Of a stretch of DNA of 64,000 nt, positions 1-10,834 are shown piece after piece. The stretch is from Euonymus europaeus (taxonomy: Eukaryota; Streptophyta; Magnoliopsida; Celastrales; Celastraceae). Location of the stretch: the NCBI GenBank assembly GCA_963580455.1, contig OY756968.1, forward strand, positions 5,617,544 to 5,681,543. Reading direction: 5' to 3'. The notes beneath the pieces are model-generated. The model had not been told where the DNA came from. It worked only from the letters and a program-made list of their open reading frames with translations, and did not search any database. Both the position numbers and the translations under genes were made by a program. Position 1 is the first letter of the stretch; the number at the start of each line of letters is the position of its first letter.

Positions 1-310
1 GGATCGCAAAGTAATAATCGATGTCAAATAGGCTTCAAAATTTTTCTTATCAATTTATTACTGCCAATGACATGATCTATATATGTAGAATTTAATGTGT
101 TAGATCATCGTACCTTGAGATATGTCCGGATTAATTATATATAATTATCAATAACAACGAGTGACTTGGCAGGATTGATTCAAAGCTCAAACCTATGGAT
201 CTTCCACCGTATGCACCAAGCTATGATTTTAGAATAAGAAGGTGATCTCGTTCTCTAAGATTAACCTAAAGAAACAAACCAAAACTATTGAAAATGATTA
301 GGGAGTCCGG

Positions 311-437
311 AGGCCTACTAGAGTCTCTCAGAGTTTTTGAAATAAAATACACACTGTGAGTATTTATTAGGTCAGGCCTACTGGATTCTCTCAAAGTTTT
401 TGAAACAAAATACACACTATGTGTATTTATTAGGTCA
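311..437. repeat. 64-bp tandem duplication
   Basis: Two adjacent copies of a unit that begins GGCCTACT and ends TATTTATTAGGTCA. Each holds the core AAATACACACT. The copies differ at a handful of positions, so the duplication is not recent. Nothing links it to a gene. Confidence 0.8.
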
Positions 438-1636
438 GCCAACACCTAGGGTTTCTTCCCTAGGTGGGTTGGTCACCCTCTTCCAAATCTCATAGGTTTC
501 CTACTTTTCTTAGGTTTTCTTGTTACTTTTAGTATTGAGCTTTTTGGGCTATACTAAGGATTAATTAGGAAAAATGAAACATAGGCTTCCTATGAATTTA
601 ATTATTAGACCAAACTCATGACCATAATTAAAATCCCTAAATTATAAATATATTCCACTAAAATATTTTTATTTCACTCTCGTTTTATTTCAAATTAAAT
701 CTGAGTCTTTCGTTATAATTGTTCATTTAGATCCTCACGTTAAGTCACAAATACCCATCAATTAAATATGCTAGTGATATTTAATATTTAATTGTCAACT
801 TCAAATATTTCTCGAGCTTACCGCTTAACTTGTTTGAATGTGTAAGATTTAATTATAATCCACCTTCAGGGTTTTGACACAATGTCAAGCATTCTCAATA
901 GGGTATCATCAATCCATGATCGGACGTACGTGAATTTCATTAACAAAATATTATTCGTCGTACATTTTATGCAGTAACCCAATTTACTTGGTGTTTTTTT
1001 GTCCGTACAAAAAGACATCACCCTTAATAAATGAAAGTCTCATACACTAAATATGCATGTACCAATAATCTTTAATTAATTAAGGATATGAACAATTTCA
1101 TAACGTTTGTGCGAGTGTACAATTTTTAATATAGTCAAACTAGGAATATTGACTTACATGTAATTTTGATCAATACACTTCAAGTAACTTCAAGTTTTAC
1201 CGTTTTTCGTAACCAAAATAGGCATACTGAAATACTATACCACAGCTAAGCCGACGGTTCGTCCAATTCTGTCTTAGCTATAATGATTTACTTATATTTG
1301 ATAAGAACTTATGAATTTATCTTTTGTATACTTATAAGCTAAATTATACACAGCAATTCATATAGAATACAAAATAAAAGACATTTATATCAATATTCAT
1401 TTTCATATTAAATGTTAAACATATTTTATTCAAATAAATAAATCGACTTTGAGAATTACATAAAATGATAATTTTTAGCATACTATTTTTATCATCCTCT
1501 TGATCTGGCCTCTCTGTTGGAGATTGATCGTGGTGGTGTGATGGCTCATGAGTGGTTGTAGCATTATTTTTAGTTTGTTTTAGTTGTTTTTTCGGGTCTG
1601 TCTTTCACTCTTTCTCTTGTATGGTTCTGTCTTGGT

Positions 1637-1677
1637 CCTTCTCCTTCTCCTTCTCCTTCTCCTTCTCCTTCTCCTTC
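1637..1677 (+). repeat. (CCTTCT)n hexanucleotide microsatellite
   Basis: About seven uninterrupted copies of CCTTCT lie inside a pyrimidine-rich stretch. Translated, it gives an SFSFSF run, which explains the spurious open frame around it. Confidence 0.9.
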
Positions 1678-4141
1678 GTCTTCCTCGAGGAAGAGAGGTG
1701 TTCCACTGGAGCTAATCTATTGCTTCAGGTCTCTGACCTTTCAACAAAATCATGTGTCATTTGCTGGCCAATCTAAGTCTCTTAGAGACAACGAGGCTTT
1801 GAATTGTGTTAAAATCCAAGTGAGGTGGGTCAGACCAATTCCGGAACAAGTTAAATCCACATCCTGACCCAATCATCAGTGGCTCTTGTCATTACTTATA
1901 GTGACATACACGGTCCAATAGATTTGGGGTAATTTTTTATTTTTAAAGAGGGCATATTTGAAATTAGTACTAGTATTATATGTATTTTTTACAAAATTAA
2001 GGGGGCAATATGAATAGATCCGCCCTTACATGTCCCCAAAGATTTGGGGTAAACTTGCAATAATAAATTTGGATTCGAGGGATATGTAATTTCTTAGAGT
2101 TTATAATTCACATTTAATGGTAGAGAAAAATACATACAATTTTTTTTTTTTAAAAAAAAAAATGATACGATGTGAAACACATCCTGAATTTTTATATTCA
2201 AATTAAAGACTATAAATTTTTCATAAAAAGGACTATAATTTTAAACGAATTGCAAGATTCTAGATCTCATAAATTGAAGTTATGTAACATTACCCCCTGC
2301 AAAAACAGTCTATAATTCCATAATCAAAACTTTTATGTTTTTGTTTTTACTTTTACACATTTTTATGGATTTTCTGATTAAAGATAACCAAGTTGCAAGT
2401 CCAGGGAATTGTTTTACTGGCATTAATGTATGAAAATGATCTTAAAGTATGACAGGTATCAAAAGCATCTATTCCAATTTTTAAGACCTAAATCTCCTTT
2501 GACATTGAAAGGAGTACAAGTTATAAATAAAAAATGTTACATTACAATTTAAAACATGTCACTTGTAATTTTTTAATGAGATAATTGGGTATTTAAACCT
2601 TATGAATTGATTTTCTGGAAAAAAGTACAAAATTTATTATCTCACAGTCACATCCCCCAGAATGTCAAGCAAGTTTCTAAAAAAGCAGTAATAACTTGGG
2701 AGATGTTAGTGGTAAATTTATATGAGGCAAAACAGTAAGAATACACAAGTTCCGAAGTTCAATTTTCACTAGCATCAAAATTCTTGTAACAATATACTGA
2801 ATTTTGGTTCAACTTATGTTATTGTTAGGTGAAAAATTTATTTACATGCAAATTTGATAGCTCGAGTTTAGAATGATACTAGTATATATGTCCACGGTGC
2901 AAAATTGTATACTCTCTTTCTGGGATAAAAAAAAATCCTAAAAGAGCGACATTGCAACTTGCTAGTAATAAAAAATTATATAAAAAAAATCAATAGGTTG
3001 AGTTATCTTTAGTGATTATTTTATAAATGATGAGGGGATTTGTGACGATAATAATAATATAATATAATATACTTGTCCTGACACGTTAAATGAGATATGC
3101 AACATGAAGCTTTTGTCTCCATCTGTGGGGCTTTGTGGGGCCCACCACTAAAATTTACGAAGAAAACAAATTACATATTAAAATATTTTTAGCTCTATTG
3201 AGTACTGACCATGAACCTTATCTTTGACTACATATTTGGCAGACATGTGAGGTGGACCATTCCTTTCTGTCTACAATTGGGAGGGACACTTGTCTAGTCA
3301 GTGTGGTTCGTTAATGGACCATAATGGGCTCTCTTTCCGGGCCTTCCAGAACACGACTTTCTGTCGATGCCCAGAGCATCGAAGTGGGCTTGCAGTCATT
3401 AAAAGTTGGACGGTAGTGCTATTTGCACTCCAATATTTTCCGGTGTCATTCCAAAAAATAAGAAAAAAAACTCGATTTTGTGACACTCCAAACCGATCCA
3501 ACGGGCTTGTTTGGATAAAAAGATGGGTTAACTGGAGCAGTGTTAGGTAGAATTAAATAGAATAGAGTAAAGTAGAGTAATCAAATGAAATTATATCTTG
3601 ATTGGATAGACCAGTGCTTGCTTGAATAAAAAAAAAGAAGAGGATTAAGTGGATAGATTAAGAGTTAATTAAAATATAAATTATTAGCTTTGTTTTGATA
3701 AGAGGTAGAGCAAGTAGATTAAAGAATTAAAAAAATTTAAATGACTTATGAACCCCTACTATACCCTTCAAACCTTTCAAATTGAAGAGTTACAATTATC
3801 ACTTAATGAGAGTAGTGTAGGGAATAATTTATCTCTTACACTATTCTCTTAACCCTTCCTCATATAAATCTAAATAAAATACATAATTACTGCTCTACTT
3901 AATCCTTCCTACTTAACTGTCCGAACCCTCAAATCCAAGCAAACCCCAAATGATGCCTCTGCACCTTGATGTTCTAGTGGTGGTGATCTTCTTCATAATC
4001 TTCTGGGCGTTAACTCATCATGATATTCTGTTGGGGGTGTGATTGAGCTTATTTGAAGAAATATAGGCAAATAGGTTGTAGTTAGCTGTGTATTGCTTTT
4101 GAATCGGATCTTTTAAAATTGGAGTGTGACTGGAAAAGTTT

Positions 4142-5438
4142 AGAGGTTGTTTGGTTTATCTGTTTTCCAAGTGTTTTTCGTTTTCATTTTTTGGAAAATG
4201 GAAAATAGATTGAAAACGTGTTTGGTAAATTAGAAAACACAGAAATAGAAAATATAGAAAATAAAAAATGATTGAAAAATAGAAAATGAAAAAAAGTCGT
4301 TTTCTAAATCAGAAAACACGGAGAAGTTTGACGGACTTCTCCGTCTTTCCGTATTCGTCTCCGCACTCTGCCCTTTAATTTCTTATTAGGAGCTTTCTTG
4401 ATAATCGCCTTCATCTCGGACTGGAGATCCTGAATTTATATCCATTGGGCACTCCCTCCCATCTCCTGTCTCTTGTCTCTCTCTCCTGAGCCTCTTTAAA
4501 GGTACCTCTCTCTGTGCCACTCTCAGATACCAACTACTCTAGCTGCTTCAACAGTTCAACTTCACAACCAACCTCATGGAATCCTTTCACAAGTGGGTGC
4601 TACAACTATCCATATGATGTGACAACTTTTCATCAGCCAAATAAACCCATCTGAGGAGGAAACAATGGCTTTAAGCCCCTGATGCTACAAATGGGCACAA
4701 TAAAAGAAGAAAAACCATTATATGGTTAGTGACTCAGAAGACACAACAATAATAGGCAATCATTCTGTGAGTTTTATTTTAATTTTTTATTATATAGAAG
4801 TGCAGTTGTGGTGAATGTGACGAAGTGATAATAATTTGCTGGATTTACATATTTATTAACTGGACAAATGGGAAGGTTAGTTATGTGCTAGTTTGAGTTG
4901 CGATATCGAGCACAAAGTGTTTGTAAAAAGGTCGAAGAGAGAATTTCAAGTAACGACATCAAATTTTTGGTGTTGAAATTAAAGATTTTCATCTTGTTTA
5001 GGGGAGAGTGGAGTTAAAACCCAATATTTGTTTAGTGTGAATCAATTTGTGCTTAAAATTTTGTGTTTGTGCAAGGGTCATATAAATCCGGCAATGGCAT
5101 TTGGGCTGTTCTCGGTGGGAAATTGTCATTGACCAGGACAGTGTATTACATGATAATGCAATGCCTTGGAGCCTTAAGTGGTGCTGTTATTGCTGAGTTT
5201 TATTAATTCTTAATTTTGTCATTAATGATCCTGGATATTTGCAAGAGTACAAATCACCTTGTTCTTGGTATTCTGAATGATATATTGACTTTTTTTTTAG
5301 AAAACAATTTTCAATATTTTAAACCAAACATATTTTTTGTTTTCTTTTTCTTTAAAAATAGAAACAAAAAATAGAAAATGTAAAACAAAAAATGAAAATA
5401 GATAACAGAAAATGAAAACACAAACCAAACGGACCCTT
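4142..5438. mobile_element. Non-autonomous inverted-repeat DNA element
   Basis: The left end reads as TTTGGTTT followed by a T/C-rich TGTTTTC...GTTTTCATTTT tract. The right end, in reverse complement, reads GGTCCGTTTGGTTTGTG and then a matching TTTTCATTTT tract. The two ends are therefore imperfect inverted repeats of 50 bp or more enclosing about 1.3 kb. No transposase frame is present, so it would be non-autonomous. The interior holds a broken aquaporin piece and a pyrimidine-rich, 5'UTR-like stretch (4430-4530). This fits the known habit of plant non-autonomous elements to pick up host gene pieces. No clear target duplication was found, so family and exact ends are uncertain. Confidence 0.5.
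5076..5206 (+). pseudogene. Aquaporin (PIP-type) fragment, frameshifted
   Basis: Reading from 5076 gives GHINPAMAFGLF, which contains the NPA pore motif of loop B in plant plasma-membrane aquaporins. After about position 5112 the similarity continues in another frame (KLSLTRTVYYMIMQCLGA), as in the third transmembrane helix of PIP proteins. A single missing base would account for the change of frame. It ends in a stop soon after the helix. No other aquaporin exons are visible on either side, so this is one broken piece. It lies inside an inverted-repeat element (4142-5438), which suggests capture by a transposon. Water transport is the role of the parent family only, because this copy cannot make a channel. 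Confidence 0.7.
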
Positions 5439-6394
5439 AGATTGCAACTAGTTCCCCCAAGCTGGATTGGCAAGAGGTTTTTTGATCGCGTAAGAGCCAC
5501 TTCATTATCTAGTTCAATGGGCTGTCAAGATCCAATAACTCTTCAGTCTCCGATGAAGAGCCCATCAGCCCACATTCCTTCTCCTGGTTTGGGATCATTA
5601 TTTAAGGAACTTCAAAAATCAAAATCATGCTGGACCAAGTTTTTACAGATGGTTCTAGAAGAGCTTGCAAACGGTCTTATTCCTTTTGACTTTTTTTTGA
5701 CCTTATTATTTTTTAACTACACTCTAGTTTTACTCAATTTTATATGTGTTTATACCTCATTCTTTTATCTCTCAATCATACGACAATATGAACAACAAAT
5801 TTATACATTAAATCACTTTTATTTTTGTTATTGGGGAACATCATCCCCTGACTGGCTACGTGCTCCCAGACCAGGCTCTTCGACAAGTGAAACTATCACA
5901 ATGGTGAGTTTTTGGATATATAATCCGGTGTATTTATTTTTTCTTCAAGTGATTGTAATTTATTATGAATTTTATGACTGAATTTATCATTTGACCTGTA
6001 TACTGTTTTAATTATTTTAAGAAGAATATGTGAATTTTTTATTATTTATAATATAATTTTTTATTTTTTTAATTTATATATGGTGTAGATATATGGAGAT
6101 ATAATTGAAGACTAATAATATCAAATAGAGCTCACAATTCATTTTAGCCGAGGGTGCTGGAAGTCCAGTGAATGGTCCGGCCCATTTGCGGGCCTTTCAG
6201 CCTACTTTTAAGTTTTAACGGTTCTGCAAGTTGACAACTTGAGCACATATGCGACGTGGCACGCACTTGCGGACTCTCAATTTACGTCCTCAGTCAAACT
6301 AACCTAAGTACCTCGAGCTTTTCTCTCACTTCTTATTCTTGTGTTTGGCCGCCTCTGCGGAAGACTACCGGATCGATAGCTTTATTGTCCATCA
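5439..6394. other. COX6B upstream region
   Basis: An open stretch at about 5447-5667 (+) contains SWIGKRFFDRVRATS and SPSAHIPSPGLGSLF. A second at about 5838-5903 contains SPDWLRAPRPGSSTS and is followed by a GTGAGT-like donor. They look exon-like in composition but I do not recognise a family, so I do not call a gene. The last 250 bases before the COX6B start are richer in G+C and hold a site II-type element. Confidence 0.4.
6179..6184 (-). promoter_or_regulatory. Site II-type element (TGGGCC) upstream of COX6B
   Basis: GGCCCA on the plus strand reads TGGGCC on the minus strand, 211 bp upstream of the COX6B start codon. Site II elements (TGGGCC/T, bound by TCP factors) are a known feature of plant promoters for cytochrome c, oxidative-phosphorylation and ribosomal-protein genes. 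The match is short and could be chance. Its place before a complex IV subunit gene is the reason to record it. Confidence 0.4.
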
Positions 6395-9151
6395 ATGGCG
6401 GAAGCTCAAGCTGTCAAAACCCCAAGCCTTTCCGAGGTACCAATATCACTTTTCGGAAGTTCTTGGATTGTTATGTCTCATGATTTCTCATTTGATGATT
6501 TTTTATTGCACTGGATTCGTCATAGTAATTTTAGGATAATGATAATGAAATGAGATGCATTAGCGAATGGATTATGGTAATTTGTAGAATTGTTGATAAC
6601 AGGGCGAAAGTAATGTGACTGGTTTGGAGTAGTTTGGTTTCTTGTTTTGCTGAGAGTAGGAAGAGTTTAGGTCATGGACAGAGAGCGAAGAGACTTATAT
6701 CCTTAATTTCAATAGCTATTTGGAAAATTTTGTTCCAGAGTCTTTGATGGCATTGGTTCCTCATTGTGATCTGTAGTTGACAATTGTTCAAGTACCCTTA
6801 GATTTTCGTTTTTCGATCTGACTTTAATTCAAGCCTGTGTCTTTAATGCTTGCACATATGGATGATGGCATGAATTGGGGGCTTGTGTATATTTTTCCAC
6901 GAGCTCAAATCCTTTGGAGGATAATGAGATACCTTTTGAAGTCTCTATTTGTGTTTGTACAAGATATTGCCGTCTTTGGTTTGAATCATTTTGGTATAAA
7001 CTTATTTTTCTTGATAATTTTTCATGCAGCAATATGTTTTAAAGGAAAATGAAGAGAAACCAGTTGCGGGTACAAAGCCTTCGAAAGTGAAAGAAACTGA
7101 GATTCCTGTTAGTGGTGCTACTGCGGAAGTTGCCTCGCAGAAAACTGAGGAAATACCTGTGGCTGGTACTGAAGAAAGCACTGAAGTTACACATGCTGTC
7201 ACTAAAGGGAGTGGTGACGCCAGCCCTGCAACCGAAGGGAGTGGTGACGCCAACCCTGCAACTGAAGAGAGTGGTGATGCCAGCCCTGCAACTGAAGGGA
7301 GTGTTGACGCCAACCCTGCAACCGAAGAGAGTGGTGATGTCAGCCCTGCAACTGATGGAAACAGCGCTGAACTTGCTCCAGCTAATGCAGAAAGCAGTGA
7401 AAGTACTGAAGAGGAGACCTCAGTCGATCAAGAAGCTTCTGAAGAGACACCAGAGATTAAGGTTAATTACCCAGCCAATTACAACATATTGTTATGCTTT
7501 CTTACTGCCTAAGTTTATTATCTGGTGTCTTGAGTTCCTTTTTCGTGTGTTCTATATATTTATTTGTGTGTTGCGGTTGTGTGATTGATTTTCAGCTGGA
7601 GACCGCCCCAGCAGATTTTCGTTTCCCAACTACAAATCAAACTCGTCACTGCTTTACTCGATATATTGAGTATCACCGGTGAGACAAGCTTGGATAATGA
7701 TCATTCTTTTATTTTCACTTCTTTAGTTGTCAACGATTTATGTACCCCAGTGCTTTTAGGATTGAAGATTTTATTACTTTTGATTACCGCAGGTGCACAG
7801 CTGCTAAGGGAGAAGATGCTCCAGAGTGTGATAAGTTTGCAAAGTATTATCGTTCTCTCTGTCCTGGGGAATGGGTAAGTATGTCATCGTATGTCCTAAG
7901 TAGTAAGAAACATAAAGGTTGTCATTTTTTTCTGGGTGAGGTTTACTTGTATTTTACGAAAGTTTGTGAAAGTTGTGCACTTGTGCTAGTTTGCAGTTCA
8001 GTTGTCTTACTTTTTATAAACATTTGTTATATCTCTTGCTTATTTAATCCGATTTGTGTTGCTTGGTTGTTTCTAGTGAATTGGCTATAGGAATATGTTG
8101 GTGTTGATACTTGATAGAATATGCTTTCTTATTATCCAGCATACATAGGAATAGCATGTGTACAAGCATTAATCGGTGCCTTTCAAATCGATAAAAAATA
8201 GGAAAGATAATTACGTATTGATGTAAAAAGCAGACACATAAAAGAGACGTGCTTATATATAAGCTGTTTTTTATGCTATTTAACCCTCGTATACTCTGTC
8301 ACCCATGCTCTCAAATATTCTCAGCTTTTACGCTTTACGAGAGCGTATACTCTATAAAACATACTCTGATCAAAACGGAGAATAAATGTTGATAAAAGGC
8401 CAAGTTGTTCACATATTGTTTTCATTTCCATGGCCTACCTTAAGTGCCAAGCGAATGTGCTCTTGATTAAGAGCTTCTGCCCATTGTCTTACAGTACCCC
8501 AGAAAATAGCTGATTTGGAGAAGCCGTTGATTCAATTTTTGAAACAGCTCCTTTTTATTCGTTTTGAAAATAGAAAAGTCACATAATCAATCTTGTCATC
8601 TATTTCTACCAGTCCAGTATGGTAATGAATAAACTTCCGTTGGAGAGGTAAAACCTGGCTTTTGTGTGTATGGAATCTGGACACAATGTAAACGTTGTTT
8701 CGCTATGACCAAGTTTTGGTTGTCAAGTCACTGCAGTAACCTTTTCGAAATTCCGAGTCTTCGTAATTGATATAGCATAGCTCCCCTCTCTCTGTTCTTT
8801 ATAACTTGCTGGGTTTTACTTAGTGCCCCTTAAATATTTTTTTTGTATTGAAAAATTAAAGCATTTTCCTAGATCTTACTGATTTGGTGTCTGAATATAC
8901 TTTTTTCCTTTAGTTGGGTTTTCCAGTAGTCTATAATCTTGAACTAATTGGTCACGTGATATAGATTAAATCCTTTTAAGGTAGAAAACAATCAACACAT
9001 TATCTTTTGTGAGCTAGCTTTTTGTCTATGTTTTGTTTTTGTTTATTTATTTGCATTGTTTCCCAATCTAACTGCCATATTACTAAATGGTTGGCAGGTA
9101 GAGAGATGGAATGAGCAGAGGGAGAACGGCACCTTTCCTGGTCCTCTGTAG
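6395..9151 (+). CDS. COX6B: Cytochrome c oxidase subunit 6b (acidic N-terminal extension)
   Basis: Nuclear gene for a small intermembrane-space subunit of mitochondrial respiratory complex IV. Five exons join in phase: 6395-6436, 7030-7461, 7596-7678, 7793-7874 and 9098-9151, all with GT-AG introns. The product is about 230 residues. After MAEAQAVKTPSLSE comes a long Glu/Ala/Ser/Thr-rich extension that includes five 10-residue repeats. The conserved COX6B fold follows, with the twin-Cys pattern C-X9-C (CFTRYIEYHRC) and C-X10-C (CDKFAKYYRSLC) and the C-terminus WNEQRENGTFPGPL. The acidic extension is known for one plant COX6B class (the COX6b-1 type), while animal and yeast subunits are only about 80 residues. 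The ATG in exon 1 was chosen because it is the only one giving an open path into exon 2. The 1.2-kb last intron holds no other gene. Confidence 0.95.
7201..7350 (+). repeat. COX6B: Five 30-bp in-frame repeats in COX6B exon 2
   Basis: Five contiguous 30-base units encode variants of TEGSGDASPA (TKGSGDASPA, TEGSGDANPA, TEESGDASPA, TEGSVDANPA, TEESGDVSPA). Units 2 and 4 share AAC where units 1, 3 and 5 have AGC, so a 60-bp unit may have duplicated. The length is a multiple of three, so changes in copy number keep the frame. Confidence 0.95.
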
Positions 9152-9864
9152 ATGGCATCTGTCTTGGTGAATGGTTTGGTTCCAGCTGTTATATCTGCTG
9201 AATTAATTAGTCAAATTTCATCGATGAAAAGTGATTTCTTAGGGAATGGCATATTTAAGTATGCAAGTTAATAATAAATTTTTGACTTGTTCATCAGAAC
9301 TAGTCCAATTCTGAGTACATAGATTGTATGCTCATATAACAAGGATATTGGTCATCTCTAAGATGATAGCCCTGTTTTTCTCGTTACATTTTTCTGCATT
9401 CCCTCCTGTTAAAACTACAGATGACCGGGTGAGACTGAAAGGAAACTTGCTGCATAATAAAGAGTTTTTTTTTTTTTTTTTTTCCAACTCTTGATTCCTT
9501 TGCTGTTAATGAATGCCTTATTTGTGTATCAGGATCGAACACTAAAATGGTACGATCTCACCAAAATTCTGTGAATTTTGAAGCATGGTATTAACAACCA
9601 TGATGATAAGAGCTTCCTAAAAGATATATAGAATTTTTGGTTTATTTTAATAAATAAATTTCCTCATATTTTTTATTTAAGTCGTGTCATACATTTATCA
9701 ATATAAAAAAAATCTTCCATTAATGTGAAACAAGAGGTGCAACCATCTGAAAAAGAAAAGCTCTTGTCAAAGAGGCTTCTTCATCTTAGAATGTAATAGT
9801 TTATACAGAATTCTAGTCAAAAGGCTCCTTCATCTTATAATGTAATTAGGTGTATACTTGCGCT

Positions 9865-10008
9865 ATGTTTGCAATTAATTTTTTTTATTATATTTGCATT
9901 TTTTCCATGTTGTATGTTTGCAATTATTATTTTTTATTATATTTGCATTTTTTCCATGTTGTATGTTTGTAATTATTTTTTTATTAAATTTGCATTTTTT
10001 CCATGTTG
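9865..10008. repeat. Three copies of a ~50-bp AT-rich tandem repeat
   Basis: Each unit runs from ATGTTTG(C/T)AATTA through a T-rich tract to TTGCATTTTTTCCATGTTG. Copies begin near 9865, 9914 and 9964. The third is slightly shorter and more diverged. The short open frames over this region are translations of the repeat. Confidence 0.85.
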
Positions 10009-10366
10009 GATTGGTATTTGGTTGCCACAATTCTGCGGGGGATTGCATGCATGAGTGTCCCCTGAAATTGAGACAGGCAGAACAACTTCGTTTAAAAAAT
10101 AAACTACATAATTGTTTTACAAAGTTGAAAAATAACGTTGTCATTTGGGATAATCATCTTGACGCTTATTGTTTCGGACATTCACCAACTTCCATTTACG
10201 TGTGAGTCGGGTGTTGATTCTCCAGTTTATACCTATCGGCTTAAGATCTTTTAAGAGATGGAGATGGAGCACCATGTTTTTTTGGTAATCTTGCAGTTTG
10301 ATTTGCTAGGGAATCCACAATTTATAAAAATTGATGTAAATATAAGCTGATGTGTGGAAGAGAGTT

Positions 10367-10393
10367 GAGCTTATACAACTAGTGTATAAGCTC
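10367..10393. repeat. Perfect 10-bp inverted repeat, 7-nt loop
   Basis: GAGCTTATAC, then the loop AACTAGT, then GTATAAGCTC. The arms pair perfectly. It lies about 440 bp past the TL29 stop codon and about 1.2 kb past the COX6B stop. A role in RNA 3' processing or as a remnant of an inserted element is possible but unproven. Confidence 0.8.
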
Positions 10394-10834
10394 TGCATCA
10401 TCAATATTTCCAATTGAAGACATGCTTAAAACAAAGTCTGTGCCTTTTGTAACCATCAATTGAAGAGCCACCCCTTTTGTGTCAGCAATTGGTGAGGGTA
10501 TGAATATGACTTTGAGTTTCGCAAAACACGAAACCTTTTTTTAAAATTTTATTTGTTTCTCATTTTTAAGCCCTCAATATAGAGTTGTAAAAGAATGTGC
10601 CTATTTCTTCGTGAATGCGTAATTTATTTTTTATTTTTTATTTTAATTTTCCTCTTAAAATTAATTGATATGACACACGACATTCTATTTTTTACTTCTC
10701 TTTTTATGTTTCATGTTCGTGTATAATATTGATTGATAGTATTGATAGCTTATACAGATTCCTTGTGTTCAGTCGTGAAAATCACTAAAAATGAGGAAGG
10801 TGCGTCCTCTCAATCCCAAAGCTACATGCCACCA

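Larger units (their letters stand above)
1..4141. other. Intergenic, AT-rich, no supported gene
   Basis: No reading frame here has plant-protein character, and no splice-linked exons could be built. The stretch contains a 64-bp tandem duplication, a CT-rich hexanucleotide microsatellite and several A/T homopolymer runs (for example near 2140-2160). The short frame at 1552-1776 is the translation of the microsatellite and its flanks. The DNA looks like decayed repeat sequence. Confidence 0.6.
9152..10834. other. Intergenic between convergent COX6B and TL29
   Basis: The genes point toward each other, so this holds both 3' ends. It contains a 19-base-class poly-T run near 9465-9484, a 50-bp tandem repeat and a perfect 10-bp inverted repeat. 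No further coding exon is supported. Confidence 0.6.

Noticed and set aside
1552..1776. Hydrophobic frame with an SFSFSF run
   Set aside because: Produced by the CCTTCT microsatellite.
5412..5981. 189-codon open frame downstream of the inverted-repeat element
   Set aside because: It crosses the element's end and an AT-rich hydrophobic stretch. The middle looks exon-like but no family was recognised and the start lies in the element's repeat end.
7002..7313. 103-codon minus frame with ASPLPSVAG repeats
   Set aside because: It is the complement of the COX6B repeat array and has no support of its own.
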